Below, one piece after another: positions 8,771-18,553 of a DNA stretch of 64,000 nucleotides. The notes below the pieces were generated by a model, which worked only from the letters and a program-made list of their open reading frames with translations, did no database searches and was not told the origin of the DNA. A program made the position numbers and the translations under genes. Origin of the DNA: Bacteroidota bacterium (GTDB lineage: Bacteria > Bacteroidota > Bacteroidia > Bacteroidales > SZUA-534); NCBI GenBank assembly GCA_003250355.1, contig QKGS01000069.1, positions 85,411 through 149,410 of the forward strand, read 5' to 3'. The number at the start of each line of letters is the position of its first letter. The stretch's first letter is position 1.

Positions 8771-11083
8771 TTATTTACCTTTCTTTTTCTTAGCAGGTTT
8801 ATCTTTTTGTTCTGCTATTAATTTTTTACAGTCATCGGCAGAAAGAGACTTTGCATCAGTTGCTTTAGGTATTTTGTAATTGTTTTTATTTTGAGTTATA
8901 TACGGTCCGAATCTTCCGTTCAATACCTGAATTTCACCGTTTGTGTCGTCAAAAATATTAATTACTTTATTTTTGTCATCTTCACGTTTTTGCTCTATTA
9001 ATTCAATAGCTCTGGATAATTCGACAGTATAAGGGTCGTCAACTCCTTTTTTTAGAGAATAGAATTTTGAGTCGTGGCGAACATAAGGGCCAAAGCGACC
9101 AATAGCAGCTACTACCTTTTTATCTTCATATAGCCCTAAATCTCGAGGGAGTTGAAATAATTCAAGAGCATCGTTGAGAGTAATAGTTTCAAGATGTTGA
9201 TCGTGACGAAGAGCAGCAAATGTAGGTTTCTCTTCATCGTCGTTAGTTCCAATTTGAGCCATAGGTCCATAGCGACCTATTTTTACAATAACGGGTTTTC
9301 CTGTTTTTGGGTCGGCTCCCAGTTCTCGCTCACCGCTTTTGCGACCAGATATTTCAAGGGCAGTTTCAATGCTTTTATGAAAAGGGTGATAAAAGGTGTC
9401 AATCATTTTTTCCCATTCCATATTTCCTATTGCAATATCGTCGAATTCTTTTTCAACGGCGGCAGTAAAGTTAAAGTCGAGTATGTCGGGGAACTGTTCA
9501 AGTAAGTAATCATTAACAACCATGCCTATGTCGGTAGGGAACAGCTTACTTTTTTCACTCCCTGCAGTTTCTGTTTTTTCAATACTTGATACTTTCCCTT
9601 TCTTAAGTGTTATTTGCGTGTAATTACGTTCCTTCCCCTGGCGGTCTTCTTTAATAACATATCCTCGGTTCTGAACTGTTGATATAGTAGGCGCATAAGT
9701 TGAAGGTCGACCAATACCTAATTCTTCAAGTTTCCGAACCAAACTAGCTTCAGTATATCGAGGCGGATGCTGAGAAAAACGTTGAGTAGCGTCAATTGAA
9801 TCGCAAATAAGTGATTCGCTGACAGTTAGCGTAGGCAGCAATCCTTTTGCTTCGTTTTCGTCTTCATCGTCGGTTGATTCCATGTAAACTTTAAGGAAAC
9901 CATCGAACTTGATCATTTCGCCTTGTGCAACAAACAAAAATTCCTTTCCGGAAATATCAATATTAATGGTAGTTTTTTCCAGTTCGGCATCAGACATTTG
10001 CGAAGCAATGGTTCTTTTCCAAATTAGTTCATAAAGTTTCTTTTCATTGGAAGTGCCTGCTATGGTATGCTTATTAAGATATGTAGGCCTGATAGCTTCG
10101 TGAGCTTCTTGAGCCCCTTTTGCTTTTGTTTTATATTGTCGTGTTTGCAGATATTTATCGCCATAGCTCTCTTTTATTTCGGTAATTGCAGTGCCAATAG
10201 CAAGTTCAGAAAGATTAACAGAGTCAGTTCTCATGTATGTAATCTTTCCGCTTTCATATAGTTTTTGAGCAACTGTCATTGTTTGCGAAACAGAAAAGCC
10301 AAATTTACGTGATGCTTCTTGTTGAAGAGTAGATGTAGTAAATGGTGCGGCAGGTGTTCTTTTTAAAGGTTTTTTGGTAATATCCTTTACTGAGAATTGT
10401 GCATTAGCGCAGTGCTTTACAAAAGCATCGGCTTCTTCAAAAGTATCGAATCGTTTGTTTAATTCAGCTTTTAGAGAAGTAGAACCGGTGTTAAATAATG
10501 CAGTAACTCTGTATGCTGATACAGGATTGAATGCAATAATTTCGCGTTCACGTTCAACCAAAAGTCGAACAGCGACAGATTGAACTCTACCGGCCGATAA
10601 TGATGGTTTTACTTTTTTCCATAATACCGGCGATAGCTCAAAGCCTACCAATCGGTCAAGCACTCTTCGCGCTTGCTGAGCATTTACAAGGTTTTCATTT
10701 ATTTCTCTTGGATTTTTAATGGCCTTGAGTATGGCTTCTTTTGTAATTTCGTGAAAGACAATGCGTTTTGTGCTTTTTTTGTCGAGATTGAGTGTTTCAA
10801 ACAAATGCCAAGCAATAGCTTCTCCTTCACGGTCTTCATCGGAAGCAAGCCAAACAACTTTTGCCTCTTTAGCCAGTTTTTTAAGTTCTGAAACAACTTT
10901 CTTTTTATCGTCAGAGACTTTATAGTCCGGTTTGAAATTGTTATTTATATCTATCCCGAAATCTTTTTTCGACAAGTCTCTGATGTGCCCGAAGCTAGAA
11001 GTGACAAGGTAGTCCTTGCCTAAAAACTTTTCAATAGTCTTAGCTTTAGCAGGAGACTCCACTATTACCAAATTATCTGCCAT
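8771..11083 (-). CDS. topA: DNA topoisomerase I (type IA)
   Basis: 770 aa; MADNLVIVESPAKAKTIEKFLG, ASDEDREGEAIAWHL, TYMRTDSVNLS, GIGRPSTYAPTI. Confidence 0.96.
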   Translation of the reverse strand: MADNLVIVESPAKAKTIEKFLGKDYLVTSSFGHIRDLSKKDFGIDINNNFKPDYKVSDDKKKVVSELKKLAKEAKVVWLASDEDREGEAIAWHLFETLNLDKKSTKRIVFHEITKEAILKAIKNPREINENLVNAQQARRVLDRLVGFELSPVLWKKVKPSLSAGRVQSVAVRLLVEREREIIAFNPVSAYRVTALFNTGSTSLKAELNKRFDTFEEADAFVKHCANAQFSVKDITKKPLKRTPAAPFTTSTLQQEASRKFGFSVSQTMTVAQKLYESGKITYMRTDSVNLSELAIGTAITEIKESYGDKYLQTRQYKTKAKGAQEAHEAIRPTYLNKHTIAGTSNEKKLYELIWKRTIASQMSDAELEKTTINIDISGKEFLFVAQGEMIKFDGFLKVYMESTDDEDENEAKGLLPTLTVSESLICDSIDATQRFSQHPPRYTEASLVRKLEELGIGRPSTYAPTISTVQNRGYVIKEDRQGKERNYTQITLKKGKVSSIEKTETAGSEKSKLFPTDIGMVVNDYLLEQFPDILDFNFTAAVEKEFDDIAIGNMEWEKMIDTFYHPFHKSIETALEISGRKSGERELGADPKTGKPVIVKIGRYGPMAQIGTNDDEEKPTFAALRHDQHLETITLNDALELFQLPRDLGLYEDKKVVAAIGRFGPYVRHDSKFYSLKKGVDDPYTVELSRAIELIEQKREDDKNKVINIFDDTNGEIQVLNGRFGPYITQNKNNYKIPKATDAKSLSADDCKKLIAEQKDKPAKKKKGK

Positions 11084-11208
11084 AAACGAAATCTTATTTT
11101 TTAGACCCGCAAATTAAAACATTATATTATATATGTTCAAAATAAATTTGTTTTAATATTTGAAGATGTATGTTTACATTTACGCTTGAATTCAGATAAT
11201 AATAAATT

Positions 11209-13566
11209 ATGGAAGACTCTTTTTTTGCTAAAGCCAAGAAGCAAATAATAATTTGGACACTTGTACTTTTACCCGTAGTATTTTTGTTTTTTTTGTTTGT
11301 AAACATTTCGTTAGGCAGGCTTGGATTTATGCCGTCGTTTGAGCTTTTGGAGAATCCTAAAAGTGCTTTAGCAACCGAAGTATATACTGAAGACGGGGTT
11401 TTGTTAGGAACATATTATTATAAAGCTAATCGTTCACGAACTGAATTTTCGGAGTTATCGCCATATTTGGTTGATGCTTTAGTATCGACAGAGGATAAGC
11501 GTTTTTATAAACACAGCGGAGTAGATTTTTATGCTTTAGGGAGAGTTTTTTTTAAAACACTTATAGGAGGAAATAAAGGCTCCGGAGGAGGAAGTACTGT
11601 TACACAGCAGTTAGCAAAGAATTTATTCCCCAGAGAATCAATGGACAATCCGATAAAGATTGCGAACAGGAAATTTAGAGAATGGGTAATTGCAATTAAG
11701 CTTGAGAAGAGTTACACAAAGGAGGAAATAATTGCGATGTATTTTGATCAGTTCGATTTTTTGAATTTGGCAGTAGGCATTAAATCGGCATCGAAGGTTT
11801 ATTTTAATTGTAACCCGAATGAATTAAGTATAGAACAAGCTGCTACTTTGGTAGGTATGGTACAGAATCCTTCACTTTTTAACCCTGTTCGCAGACCTGA
11901 ACAGACGCGTGAAAGGAGGAATATTGTATTGTATCAAATGATGATGAATGAATGTATTAATAAAGAGGCATTTGATTCATTAACTCAATTGCCACTGGAG
12001 TTAAATTTCCAGAAAGTAGACCATCACAGAGGAGCAGGTACATATTTCAGAGAGTATCTAAGAATAACATTAGGGGCAAAGCAACCGGAACGAGATAATT
12101 ATTTTAGCGAAAGCAGTTATAAGGAAGATTCGACAGAATGGGCAGACAACCCTTTATATGGTTGGTGCAATAAGAATATTAAACCTGATAGTACTCCGTA
12201 TAACTTATATGAAGATGGGTTACGAATTTACACAACTATTAATTCAAAAATGCAGCAATATGCTGAAGCGGCAGTTGAAGAACACTTGAAAAACAATTTG
12301 CAAGTAGCTTTTGATAATGAGAAGAAGGGTAAGTGGTATTCGCCATTTACCGATGATTTGGAAAAGGAGGATTATAACCGTATAATGGATATGGCTATGA
12401 AACGCAGCGAGCGTTACAGGGTGATGCGAAACAGCAAGTGTTCTATGGATTCTATAAAAAAGAGTTTTAGAACACCTACTGAAATGACTGTTTATAGCTG
12501 GTGGGGAGAGATAGATACAGTAATGACTCCCTGGGATTCAATAAAGTATTATAAGCATTATTTACAATCGGGACTTATGTCTATGGATCCTCATACAGGA
12601 TATGTTAAGGCGTATGTAGGAGGTATAAATCACAAACATTTTCAATACGATCATGTAACAATGGCTAAAAGGCAGATAGGCTCTACGTTTAAGCCATTTT
12701 TATACACATTGGCCATGCAAAATGGTTTTACTCCATGCGATCAGGTGCCTAATGTTCAGGTAACTATTGCACTTGGAAATGGAGAAACTTGGTCGCCTAA
12801 AAGTGGTAGCAGGTCGGAGTATGAACGGAAGATGCTTTCATTAAGATTTGGATTGGCTCATTCGCTCAATAATATTTCGGCATGGCTTATGAATCAGTTT
12901 AAGCCATATGCGGTAATAGAGTTGGCAAGAGCAATGGGGGTTAAGAGTGAGATTCCAAATGTGCCTTCGATATGTTTGGGTGTTGCTGATTTGAGTTTAT
13001 ATGAAATGGTAGGAGCTTACAGCACTTATGCAAATAAGGGTGTTTATAATCAACCAATATTTGTAACTAAAATAGAAGATAAAAACGGTAATGTGCTTGC
13101 AACTTTTCAACCTAAAAAGCGTGAGGTTATAAGTGAAACAACAGCATATTTAATGATAACACTTTTGAAAGGAGTTGTAGAAAGGGGTACAGCAGTAAGG
13201 CTGTGGTCTGAGGGGTATCCGTATCAGATAAAGGCAGAAATTGCAGGAAAGACAGGAACTACACAGAATCAGTCTGATGGCTGGTTTATGGGAGTTACTC
13301 CGAATTTGGTTAGTGGGGTTTGGACAGGAGCAGAAGACAGAGCAGCTCATTTTGATGGGATTTTATTGGGTCAGGGTGCAAATATGGCACTCCCAATTTG
13401 GGCAATTTATATGAAAAAGATATATGAAGATGGTACTTTAGGGGTTAAAGAAGAAGATCTGTTTGAGAGACCTGAATCGGGTAATTTTGATTTTGATTGT
13501 GTTGATATTGCAGGACAACAAAAGCAAGAGGAGTCGAGAGGATATATAGATTCGGAGCTTTACTAA
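11209..13566 (+). CDS. Penicillin-binding protein 1A-type transglycosylase/transpeptidase
   Basis: 785 aa; TM anchor, GT51 motifs (STEDKRFYKHSGVD, GGSTVTQQLAKNLF), transpeptidase motifs (RQIGSTFKPFLYT, KTGTTQNQSDGWFMG). Confidence 0.94.
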   Translation: MEDSFFAKAKKQIIIWTLVLLPVVFLFFLFVNISLGRLGFMPSFELLENPKSALATEVYTEDGVLLGTYYYKANRSRTEFSELSPYLVDALVSTEDKRFYKHSGVDFYALGRVFFKTLIGGNKGSGGGSTVTQQLAKNLFPRESMDNPIKIANRKFREWVIAIKLEKSYTKEEIIAMYFDQFDFLNLAVGIKSASKVYFNCNPNELSIEQAATLVGMVQNPSLFNPVRRPEQTRERRNIVLYQMMMNECINKEAFDSLTQLPLELNFQKVDHHRGAGTYFREYLRITLGAKQPERDNYFSESSYKEDSTEWADNPLYGWCNKNIKPDSTPYNLYEDGLRIYTTINSKMQQYAEAAVEEHLKNNLQVAFDNEKKGKWYSPFTDDLEKEDYNRIMDMAMKRSERYRVMRNSKCSMDSIKKSFRTPTEMTVYSWWGEIDTVMTPWDSIKYYKHYLQSGLMSMDPHTGYVKAYVGGINHKHFQYDHVTMAKRQIGSTFKPFLYTLAMQNGFTPCDQVPNVQVTIALGNGETWSPKSGSRSEYERKMLSLRFGLAHSLNNISAWLMNQFKPYAVIELARAMGVKSEIPNVPSICLGVADLSLYEMVGAYSTYANKGVYNQPIFVTKIEDKNGNVLATFQPKKREVISETTAYLMITLLKGVVERGTAVRLWSEGYPYQIKAEIAGKTGTTQNQSDGWFMGVTPNLVSGVWTGAEDRAAHFDGILLGQGANMALPIWAIYMKKIYEDGTLGVKEEDLFERPESGNFDFDCVDIAGQQKQEESRGYIDSELY

Positions 13567-13575
13567 TAATAGAGT

Positions 13576-14925
13576 TTATTGGAATAGTTGTTTAAAAACC
13601 TGTTCTACTTTTGTAACCTGAACAACCTGAATTTTTTTTGCTTCGACAGGAGTAGAAAATTCAGGAACAAATATTTTGTTAAAGCCAAGCTTTTCGGCTT
13701 CTGAAATTCTTTGGTTTAGTCTGGTAGCAGGTCTTATTTCACCCGACAAACCAACTTCACCGGCAAAGCAGATGCCTTTATGGATAGCACGGTCAATGTC
13801 GGACGATAAAATAGCACATATTACGGCAAGGTCAATGGCAGGATCGGTTACTTTTAAGCCACCTGCAATATTAAGGAATACATCTTTTGAGGATAGTCTG
13901 AATCCAATTTTTTTCTCAAGTACAGCCAAAAGCATATTTAGTCTACGTACTTCAAAACCGGTAGCAGATCGTTGAGGAGTTCCATAAACAGCAGAGCTTA
14001 CCAAAGACTGAACTTCAATAAAAAGAGGTCGCATCCCTTCAATTGTTGAGCAGGCTGCTTTACCACTATATAGTTCTGAAGAATTGGAGAGTAAAAACTC
14101 AGAAGGATTCGACACTTCTTTTAGCCCTGATGAAAGCATTTCAAAAATACCTATTTCAGATGTTGAACCAAAGCGATTTTTATGAGCTCTAAGTATTCTG
14201 TAATTGAAGCTGTTATCACCTTCGAATTGCAATACGGTATCGACAATGTGCTCAAGTATTTTAGGCCCGGCAATGGTGCCGTCTTTTGTGATATGACCTA
14301 CAAGTATTACCGGCACTTCGTTTTCTTTAGCGTATTGAAGGAGTAATGTGGTACTTTCTCTGATTTGCGAAACAGTACCGGGCGATGAATCAATTAAGTC
14401 GGTTCTAATGGTTTGAATAGAATCAATAATAATTAGTTCAGGGGAAAGGTTGTTAGCATGAGTTAAAATATTTTCACACGTAATTTCGGGAAGGAAATAA
14501 ATATTATCTTCGTTATTTCCCAAACGTTGAGAACGCATTTTAATTTGCTCAGGGCTTTCTTCGCCCGAAACATAGAGTATTTTTTTATTAGAGTTTTGAG
14601 CTATTTGGAGCAAGAGTGTTGATTTTCCTATTCCCGGCTCGCCTCCTAATAGAACAACCGAACCGTTAACAAGGCCGCCACCAAGTACGCGGTTAAACTC
14701 ATCGTTTTGAAATATAATACGGGGTTGTTTTTTTTCTTCAATATCTTTTAAAAGAACAGGTTTACTGCCGGTAGACATTTTGCCTATTGCCGGATTTTTA
14801 CTTGAAGTAGTAATTATTTCTTCAACGTAGGTATTCCATTGATCGCACGAAGGGCATTTTCCAATCCATTTGGGGCTCGAAGCACCACAGCTTTGACAGG
14901 AGTATTGAGTTTTTGCTTTGGCCAT
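13576..14925 (-). CDS. radA: DNA repair protein RadA
   Basis: 449 aa; Cys4 zinc finger (YSCQSCGASSPKWIGKCPSC), Walker A GGEPGIGKSTLLLQ, KNRFG motif. Confidence 0.96.
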   Translation of the reverse strand: MAKAKTQYSCQSCGASSPKWIGKCPSCDQWNTYVEEIITTSSKNPAIGKMSTGSKPVLLKDIEEKKQPRIIFQNDEFNRVLGGGLVNGSVVLLGGEPGIGKSTLLLQIAQNSNKKILYVSGEESPEQIKMRSQRLGNNEDNIYFLPEITCENILTHANNLSPELIIIDSIQTIRTDLIDSSPGTVSQIRESTTLLLQYAKENEVPVILVGHITKDGTIAGPKILEHIVDTVLQFEGDNSFNYRILRAHKNRFGSTSEIGIFEMLSSGLKEVSNPSEFLLSNSSELYSGKAACSTIEGMRPLFIEVQSLVSSAVYGTPQRSATGFEVRRLNMLLAVLEKKIGFRLSSKDVFLNIAGGLKVTDPAIDLAVICAILSSDIDRAIHKGICFAGEVGLSGEIRPATRLNQRISEAEKLGFNKIFVPEFSTPVEAKKIQVVQVTKVEQVFKQLFQ

Positions 14926-14926
14926 T

Positions 14927-15352
14927 TTATTGTTTGACCAATTCTATCATTAGGTATGGGGTATAATTGTATGCACCGGATGGATTTCCATTTTCAATTT
15001 TTTCAATTTTACAAATATCTTTTCCTAAGTGGTGAATATAGTATTTGCCGCGAGGTTCATTTTGTGTGTTAGCATAGGCATAATTGTTTCCATCGTCGGA
15101 AATTGTGAGGTCTCTTCGAGCTATGTCGTATATGTATGTTCTAACGTAGATTGAGTCTTTAGTTTCAGTTTTAACTTCAAGGTCGTTTGCAGCACTAAAT
15201 GTCCAGTATGTATAATAACCATCGGGTTTTGTATATGGTATTTGTTTCCAGGTACCAATAATAGTTGTTTTCGATTTGTTTCTACAACCGGTTGTAGCAG
15301 TTACTGCAATAAAGAGTAATGAAATAATCAAATATGTAAGTGCTTTTTTCAT
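14927..15352 (-). CDS. Putative lipoprotein, lipocalin-like
   Basis: 141 aa; lipobox-like TATTGCRNK; IIGTWKQIPY lipocalin-like start. Confidence 0.55.
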   Translation of the reverse strand: MKKALTYLIISLLFIAVTATTGCRNKSKTTIIGTWKQIPYTKPDGYYTYWTFSAANDLEVKTETKDSIYVRTYIYDIARRDLTISDDGNNYAYANTQNEPRGKYYIHHLGKDICKIEKIENGNPSGAYNYTPYLMIELVKQ

Positions 15353-15424
15353 GTTGCCTGTTTATTATGTTATAATACATACAAAGCAAATGTATAAATT
15401 AATTGTTTTAAATAAAATAGTTTA

Positions 15425-15913
15425 TTACAAACCTGCTTTATTAATTATTGAAGTTGAAGAGAACCCGTTTACAAAATCAATTGTAACTACACTGCCACCT
15501 TTAGCGGTAACAATATCGTAACCTACTATATCTTCAATATTATAGTCGCCGCCTTTGACCAAAACATCGGGTTGAATAGTATTTATAAGATTAAAGGGGG
15601 TGTCTTCATCGAACAGAACAATAAGGTCGATGCATTGAAGAGAAGCCATAACAATAGCTCGGGCTTGTTCATTGTTTATTGGTCGGTCGTTGCCTTTTAA
15701 GCGTTTTACAGATGCATCGGTGTTTAGGCCCAGTACCATTTTAGTTCCTAAATCGGCAGCTTGTGCTAAATATTCAACATGTCCGCGATGTAACACATCG
15801 AAACATCCATTTGTGAAAACAATTTTTTCACCTTTAAAACGCCATAAAGCAAGGAGAGGTTTTAAATTGTGTGGTTCTACAATTTTTGATTTTACAATGT
15901 CGAGTTTGCTCAT
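15425..15913 (-). CDS. rfaE2: D-glycero-beta-D-manno-heptose 1-phosphate adenylyltransferase
   Basis: 162 aa; nucleotidyltransferase motif VFTNGCFDVLHRGHVEYLAQA; VKGGDY. Confidence 0.9.
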   Translation of the reverse strand: MSKLDIVKSKIVEPHNLKPLLALWRFKGEKIVFTNGCFDVLHRGHVEYLAQAADLGTKMVLGLNTDASVKRLKGNDRPINNEQARAIVMASLQCIDLIVLFDEDTPFNLINTIQPDVLVKGGDYNIEDIVGYDIVTAKGGSVVTIDFVNGFSSTSIINKAGL

Positions 15914-15916
15914 TGA

Positions 15917-16267
15917 TTATACAATACTATTGGTTGTAATATCGGGGAAAATGAACGAAGGCTTAAATGTTTTAGCTTCTTCAAAATCCATACTTGCATA
16001 AGAGATAATAATAACTACATCGCCAACCTGTACTTTGCGTGCAGCCGGACCATTAAGACAAATAACACCGGAGGCGCGTTCGCCTTTAATTACGTATGTT
16101 TCAAAGCGTTCGCCATTATTAATGTTAACAATTTGAACTTTTTCGTGTTCGATAATGTTTGACGCATCCATTAAATCTTCGTCAATAGTAATGCTCCCCA
16201 CATAATTCAAATTCGCCTCTGTAACTGTTACCTTGTGAATTTTTGATTTAACAACTTCAATATTCAT
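15917..16267 (-). CDS. panD: Aspartate 1-decarboxylase
   Basis: 116 aa; [23 protein letters not shown] with the G-S processing site; adjacent to panC. Confidence 0.96.
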   Translation of the reverse strand: MNIEVVKSKIHKVTVTEANLNYVGSITIDEDLMDASNIIEHEKVQIVNINNGERFETYVIKGERASGVICLNGPAARKVQVGDVVIIISYASMDFEEAKTFKPSFIFPDITTNSIV

Positions 16268-16349
16268 TCTAAAAAATAGTTTAACTACTATACAAAACGA
16301 TTATTTGATAATAAATGTTTCAAAACAGTTATTTAAAGGCGCAAAGTTA

Positions 16350-17192
16350 CTAATTTATTTGAATATTATCTATTAAACGAACATCGCCTGCCCATACAGC
16401 AACACAAGCTATATAAATGGTATCTTTTTGAAAAAAGTCAGTTTGTTGAAGATACGTATTGTCAACTATATCGAAGTATTCGAGCTTAAGGAGTTTGTTT
16501 TTATTAAATTCCGATATAATTATTTCTTTAATTAGGGTTGGGTTATTTGCTTTTGCAAGTTCAACTGTCTTTTGCAACATTTTATATATAAATGTAGAAT
16601 TGGATCTGTGTTCAGGAGTTAAGCGTAAATTGCGCGAGCTCATAGCTAAACCGTCACTTTCTCTTATTGTAGGGCAAGGAATTATATTTACCGGAATATC
16701 GAGTTGTAATACAAGCTGTTTAATAACAGCAAGTTGTTGAAAATCTTTCTGCCCAAAGTAGGCATTATGTGCCGGGATAGCAAAAAACAATTTACTTACA
16801 ATTTGAGCTACACCGTTAAAATGTCCCGGGCGAAATTCACCTTCAAGACATGATTCCAATCCATTGAAAGAAAAAACTCTTTCATCTTTTTGGGGATACA
16901 TTTCTTTTTCATCGGGGGTAAACACCATATTGCAACCGGCAGCCTCAAGCATTTTGCAATCAGCATCAATTGTTCTTGGATATTTTTCTAAATCGGCAGC
17001 ATTGTTGAATTGTGTTGGGTTTACAAATATGCTTACTATAGTAATGTCGTTTTGTGTTGTCGACTTTTCAACAAGCGATATGTGCCCTTGATGTAAAGCT
17101 CCCATGGTTGGTACAAAACCTATTTTGAGTCCGTTGCGGCGCTGATTAAGTACGTATTCTTGTGCGTCGTTTATTGTTTTTAGAATTTCCAT
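16350..17192 (-). CDS. panC: Pantothenate synthetase
   Basis: 280 aa; GFVPTMGALHQGHISLV, FGQKDFQQL, MSSRN. Confidence 0.96.
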   Translation of the reverse strand: MEILKTINDAQEYVLNQRRNGLKIGFVPTMGALHQGHISLVEKSTTQNDITIVSIFVNPTQFNNAADLEKYPRTIDADCKMLEAAGCNMVFTPDEKEMYPQKDERVFSFNGLESCLEGEFRPGHFNGVAQIVSKLFFAIPAHNAYFGQKDFQQLAVIKQLVLQLDIPVNIIPCPTIRESDGLAMSSRNLRLTPEHRSNSTFIYKMLQKTVELAKANNPTLIKEIIISEFNKNKLLKLEYFDIVDNTYLQQTDFFQKDTIYIACVAVWAGDVRLIDNIQIN

Positions 17193-17334
17193 TTTAAGAA
17201 TTTATATGGTGCAAAGGAAATAAAATGATGTGCGAAAACAAAGTAGCCTTTTTTAATTGTTTTATTACTAAAATAGGGTATCTGTCAATTAGCGAAAATA
17301 TGTTTCATAATTAATGGTATTTTTTTGAAGAGAG

Positions 17335-18477
17335 TTACGCAATAATCAATTCCTCCAATATTGCATCGCTTATAAATATACCGGCATCGGTAAGTATATA
17401 GTGGTCATTTACCTCTTTAATAAGTTCATTTTCTATAAAAGGTTCTACTGCTTTATTGAGCATATTAGCCATACCTTCGCCAAAGTTTTCGAGCAAGCGT
17501 TCCTTATCGATACCCCACATAGTACGCAGCGATGTCATAAGGTATTCGTTAAATTTGTCCTGAACCGTAAGTTGTTCGCTTTCTATTTCAGGATCACCTG
17601 TTTCTATCCCTTTCAAATATTTGTTTAAGCTTGAAGCATTCCACCAACGGCTGCGCAAGTCGTACGAGTGAGCCGATGGTCCTATGCCTATGTAACGTTT
17701 TTGTTGCCAGTAAGCAGTATTGTGTTTTGAGTATAACCCCGGCTTTGCAAAGTTTGATATTTCATAGTGTTCAAAACCGTTTGCTTTCGACCACTCAATG
17801 AGAGCTTTGAATTGTAAAACGCTATCTTCTTCACTTATTTGTTTTATATCGCCTTTTTTAAGCATTTTATCGAACTGGGTACCCTCTTCATAAGTAATAT
17901 GGTATGCCGATAGGTGCTGAATATTTAATTCAGCCATTTTATTCAAATCGCTCTCCCATGTTTCAAGAGTAAGACCCGGCAATCCATAAATAAGGTCGGC
18001 ACTTATATTATCGAACCCTGCCTGCTGAGCATTTTTAATACATTCCACAGCCTGCTCTGCATTATGACGGCGGTTCATTAACTCAAGCAAGTTATTCTGA
18101 AAGCTCTGAACACCAATACTTAATCGATTAATAGGAAGTTCGGCTAATTCTGACAGCTTCTCTATTGTTAAATCATCGGGGTTTGCTTCCATAGTTATTT
18201 CAGCATCGTCGGTAACATTGTAGTTGCTAAATATAGCACCAAGCAAATATTCAATATCCTCTGGGCTCAGTGTCGATGGAGTGCCACCCCCAAAGTAAAT
18301 GGTTCCCACTTCGGTATGGTTAAGCATTTGGGCACGCATTTCTATTTCCGATGCCAAAGCATGAACAAGCTCAGGCTGCTTTTCGAGTTGGGTGGTTTTA
18401 TAAAAATCGCAATAGTTGCATCGTTGTAAACAAAAGGGTATATGTATGTATATTCCTGCCATAATAATATGATTCAA
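17335..18477 (-). CDS. hemW: HemW-like radical SAM protein (annotated in many genomes as coproporphyrinogen III oxidase-like)
   Basis: 380 aa; AGIYIHIPFCLQRCNYCDFYK (CxxxCxxC), FGGGTPSTL, RLSIGVQSF. Confidence 0.92.
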   Translation of the reverse strand: MNHIIMAGIYIHIPFCLQRCNYCDFYKTTQLEKQPELVHALASEIEMRAQMLNHTEVGTIYFGGGTPSTLSPEDIEYLLGAIFSNYNVTDDAEITMEANPDDLTIEKLSELAELPINRLSIGVQSFQNNLLELMNRRHNAEQAVECIKNAQQAGFDNISADLIYGLPGLTLETWESDLNKMAELNIQHLSAYHITYEEGTQFDKMLKKGDIKQISEEDSVLQFKALIEWSKANGFEHYEISNFAKPGLYSKHNTAYWQQKRYIGIGPSAHSYDLRSRWWNASSLNKYLKGIETGDPEIESEQLTVQDKFNEYLMTSLRTMWGIDKERLLENFGEGMANMLNKAVEPFIENELIKEVNDHYILTDAGIFISDAILEELIIA

Positions 18478-18553
18478 AATTTATGGCACAAAAATACTAT
18501 TTTAATAAACACTAAAAACCCTATCTTTCACATCCCTAAAAAAGCAAAGCATA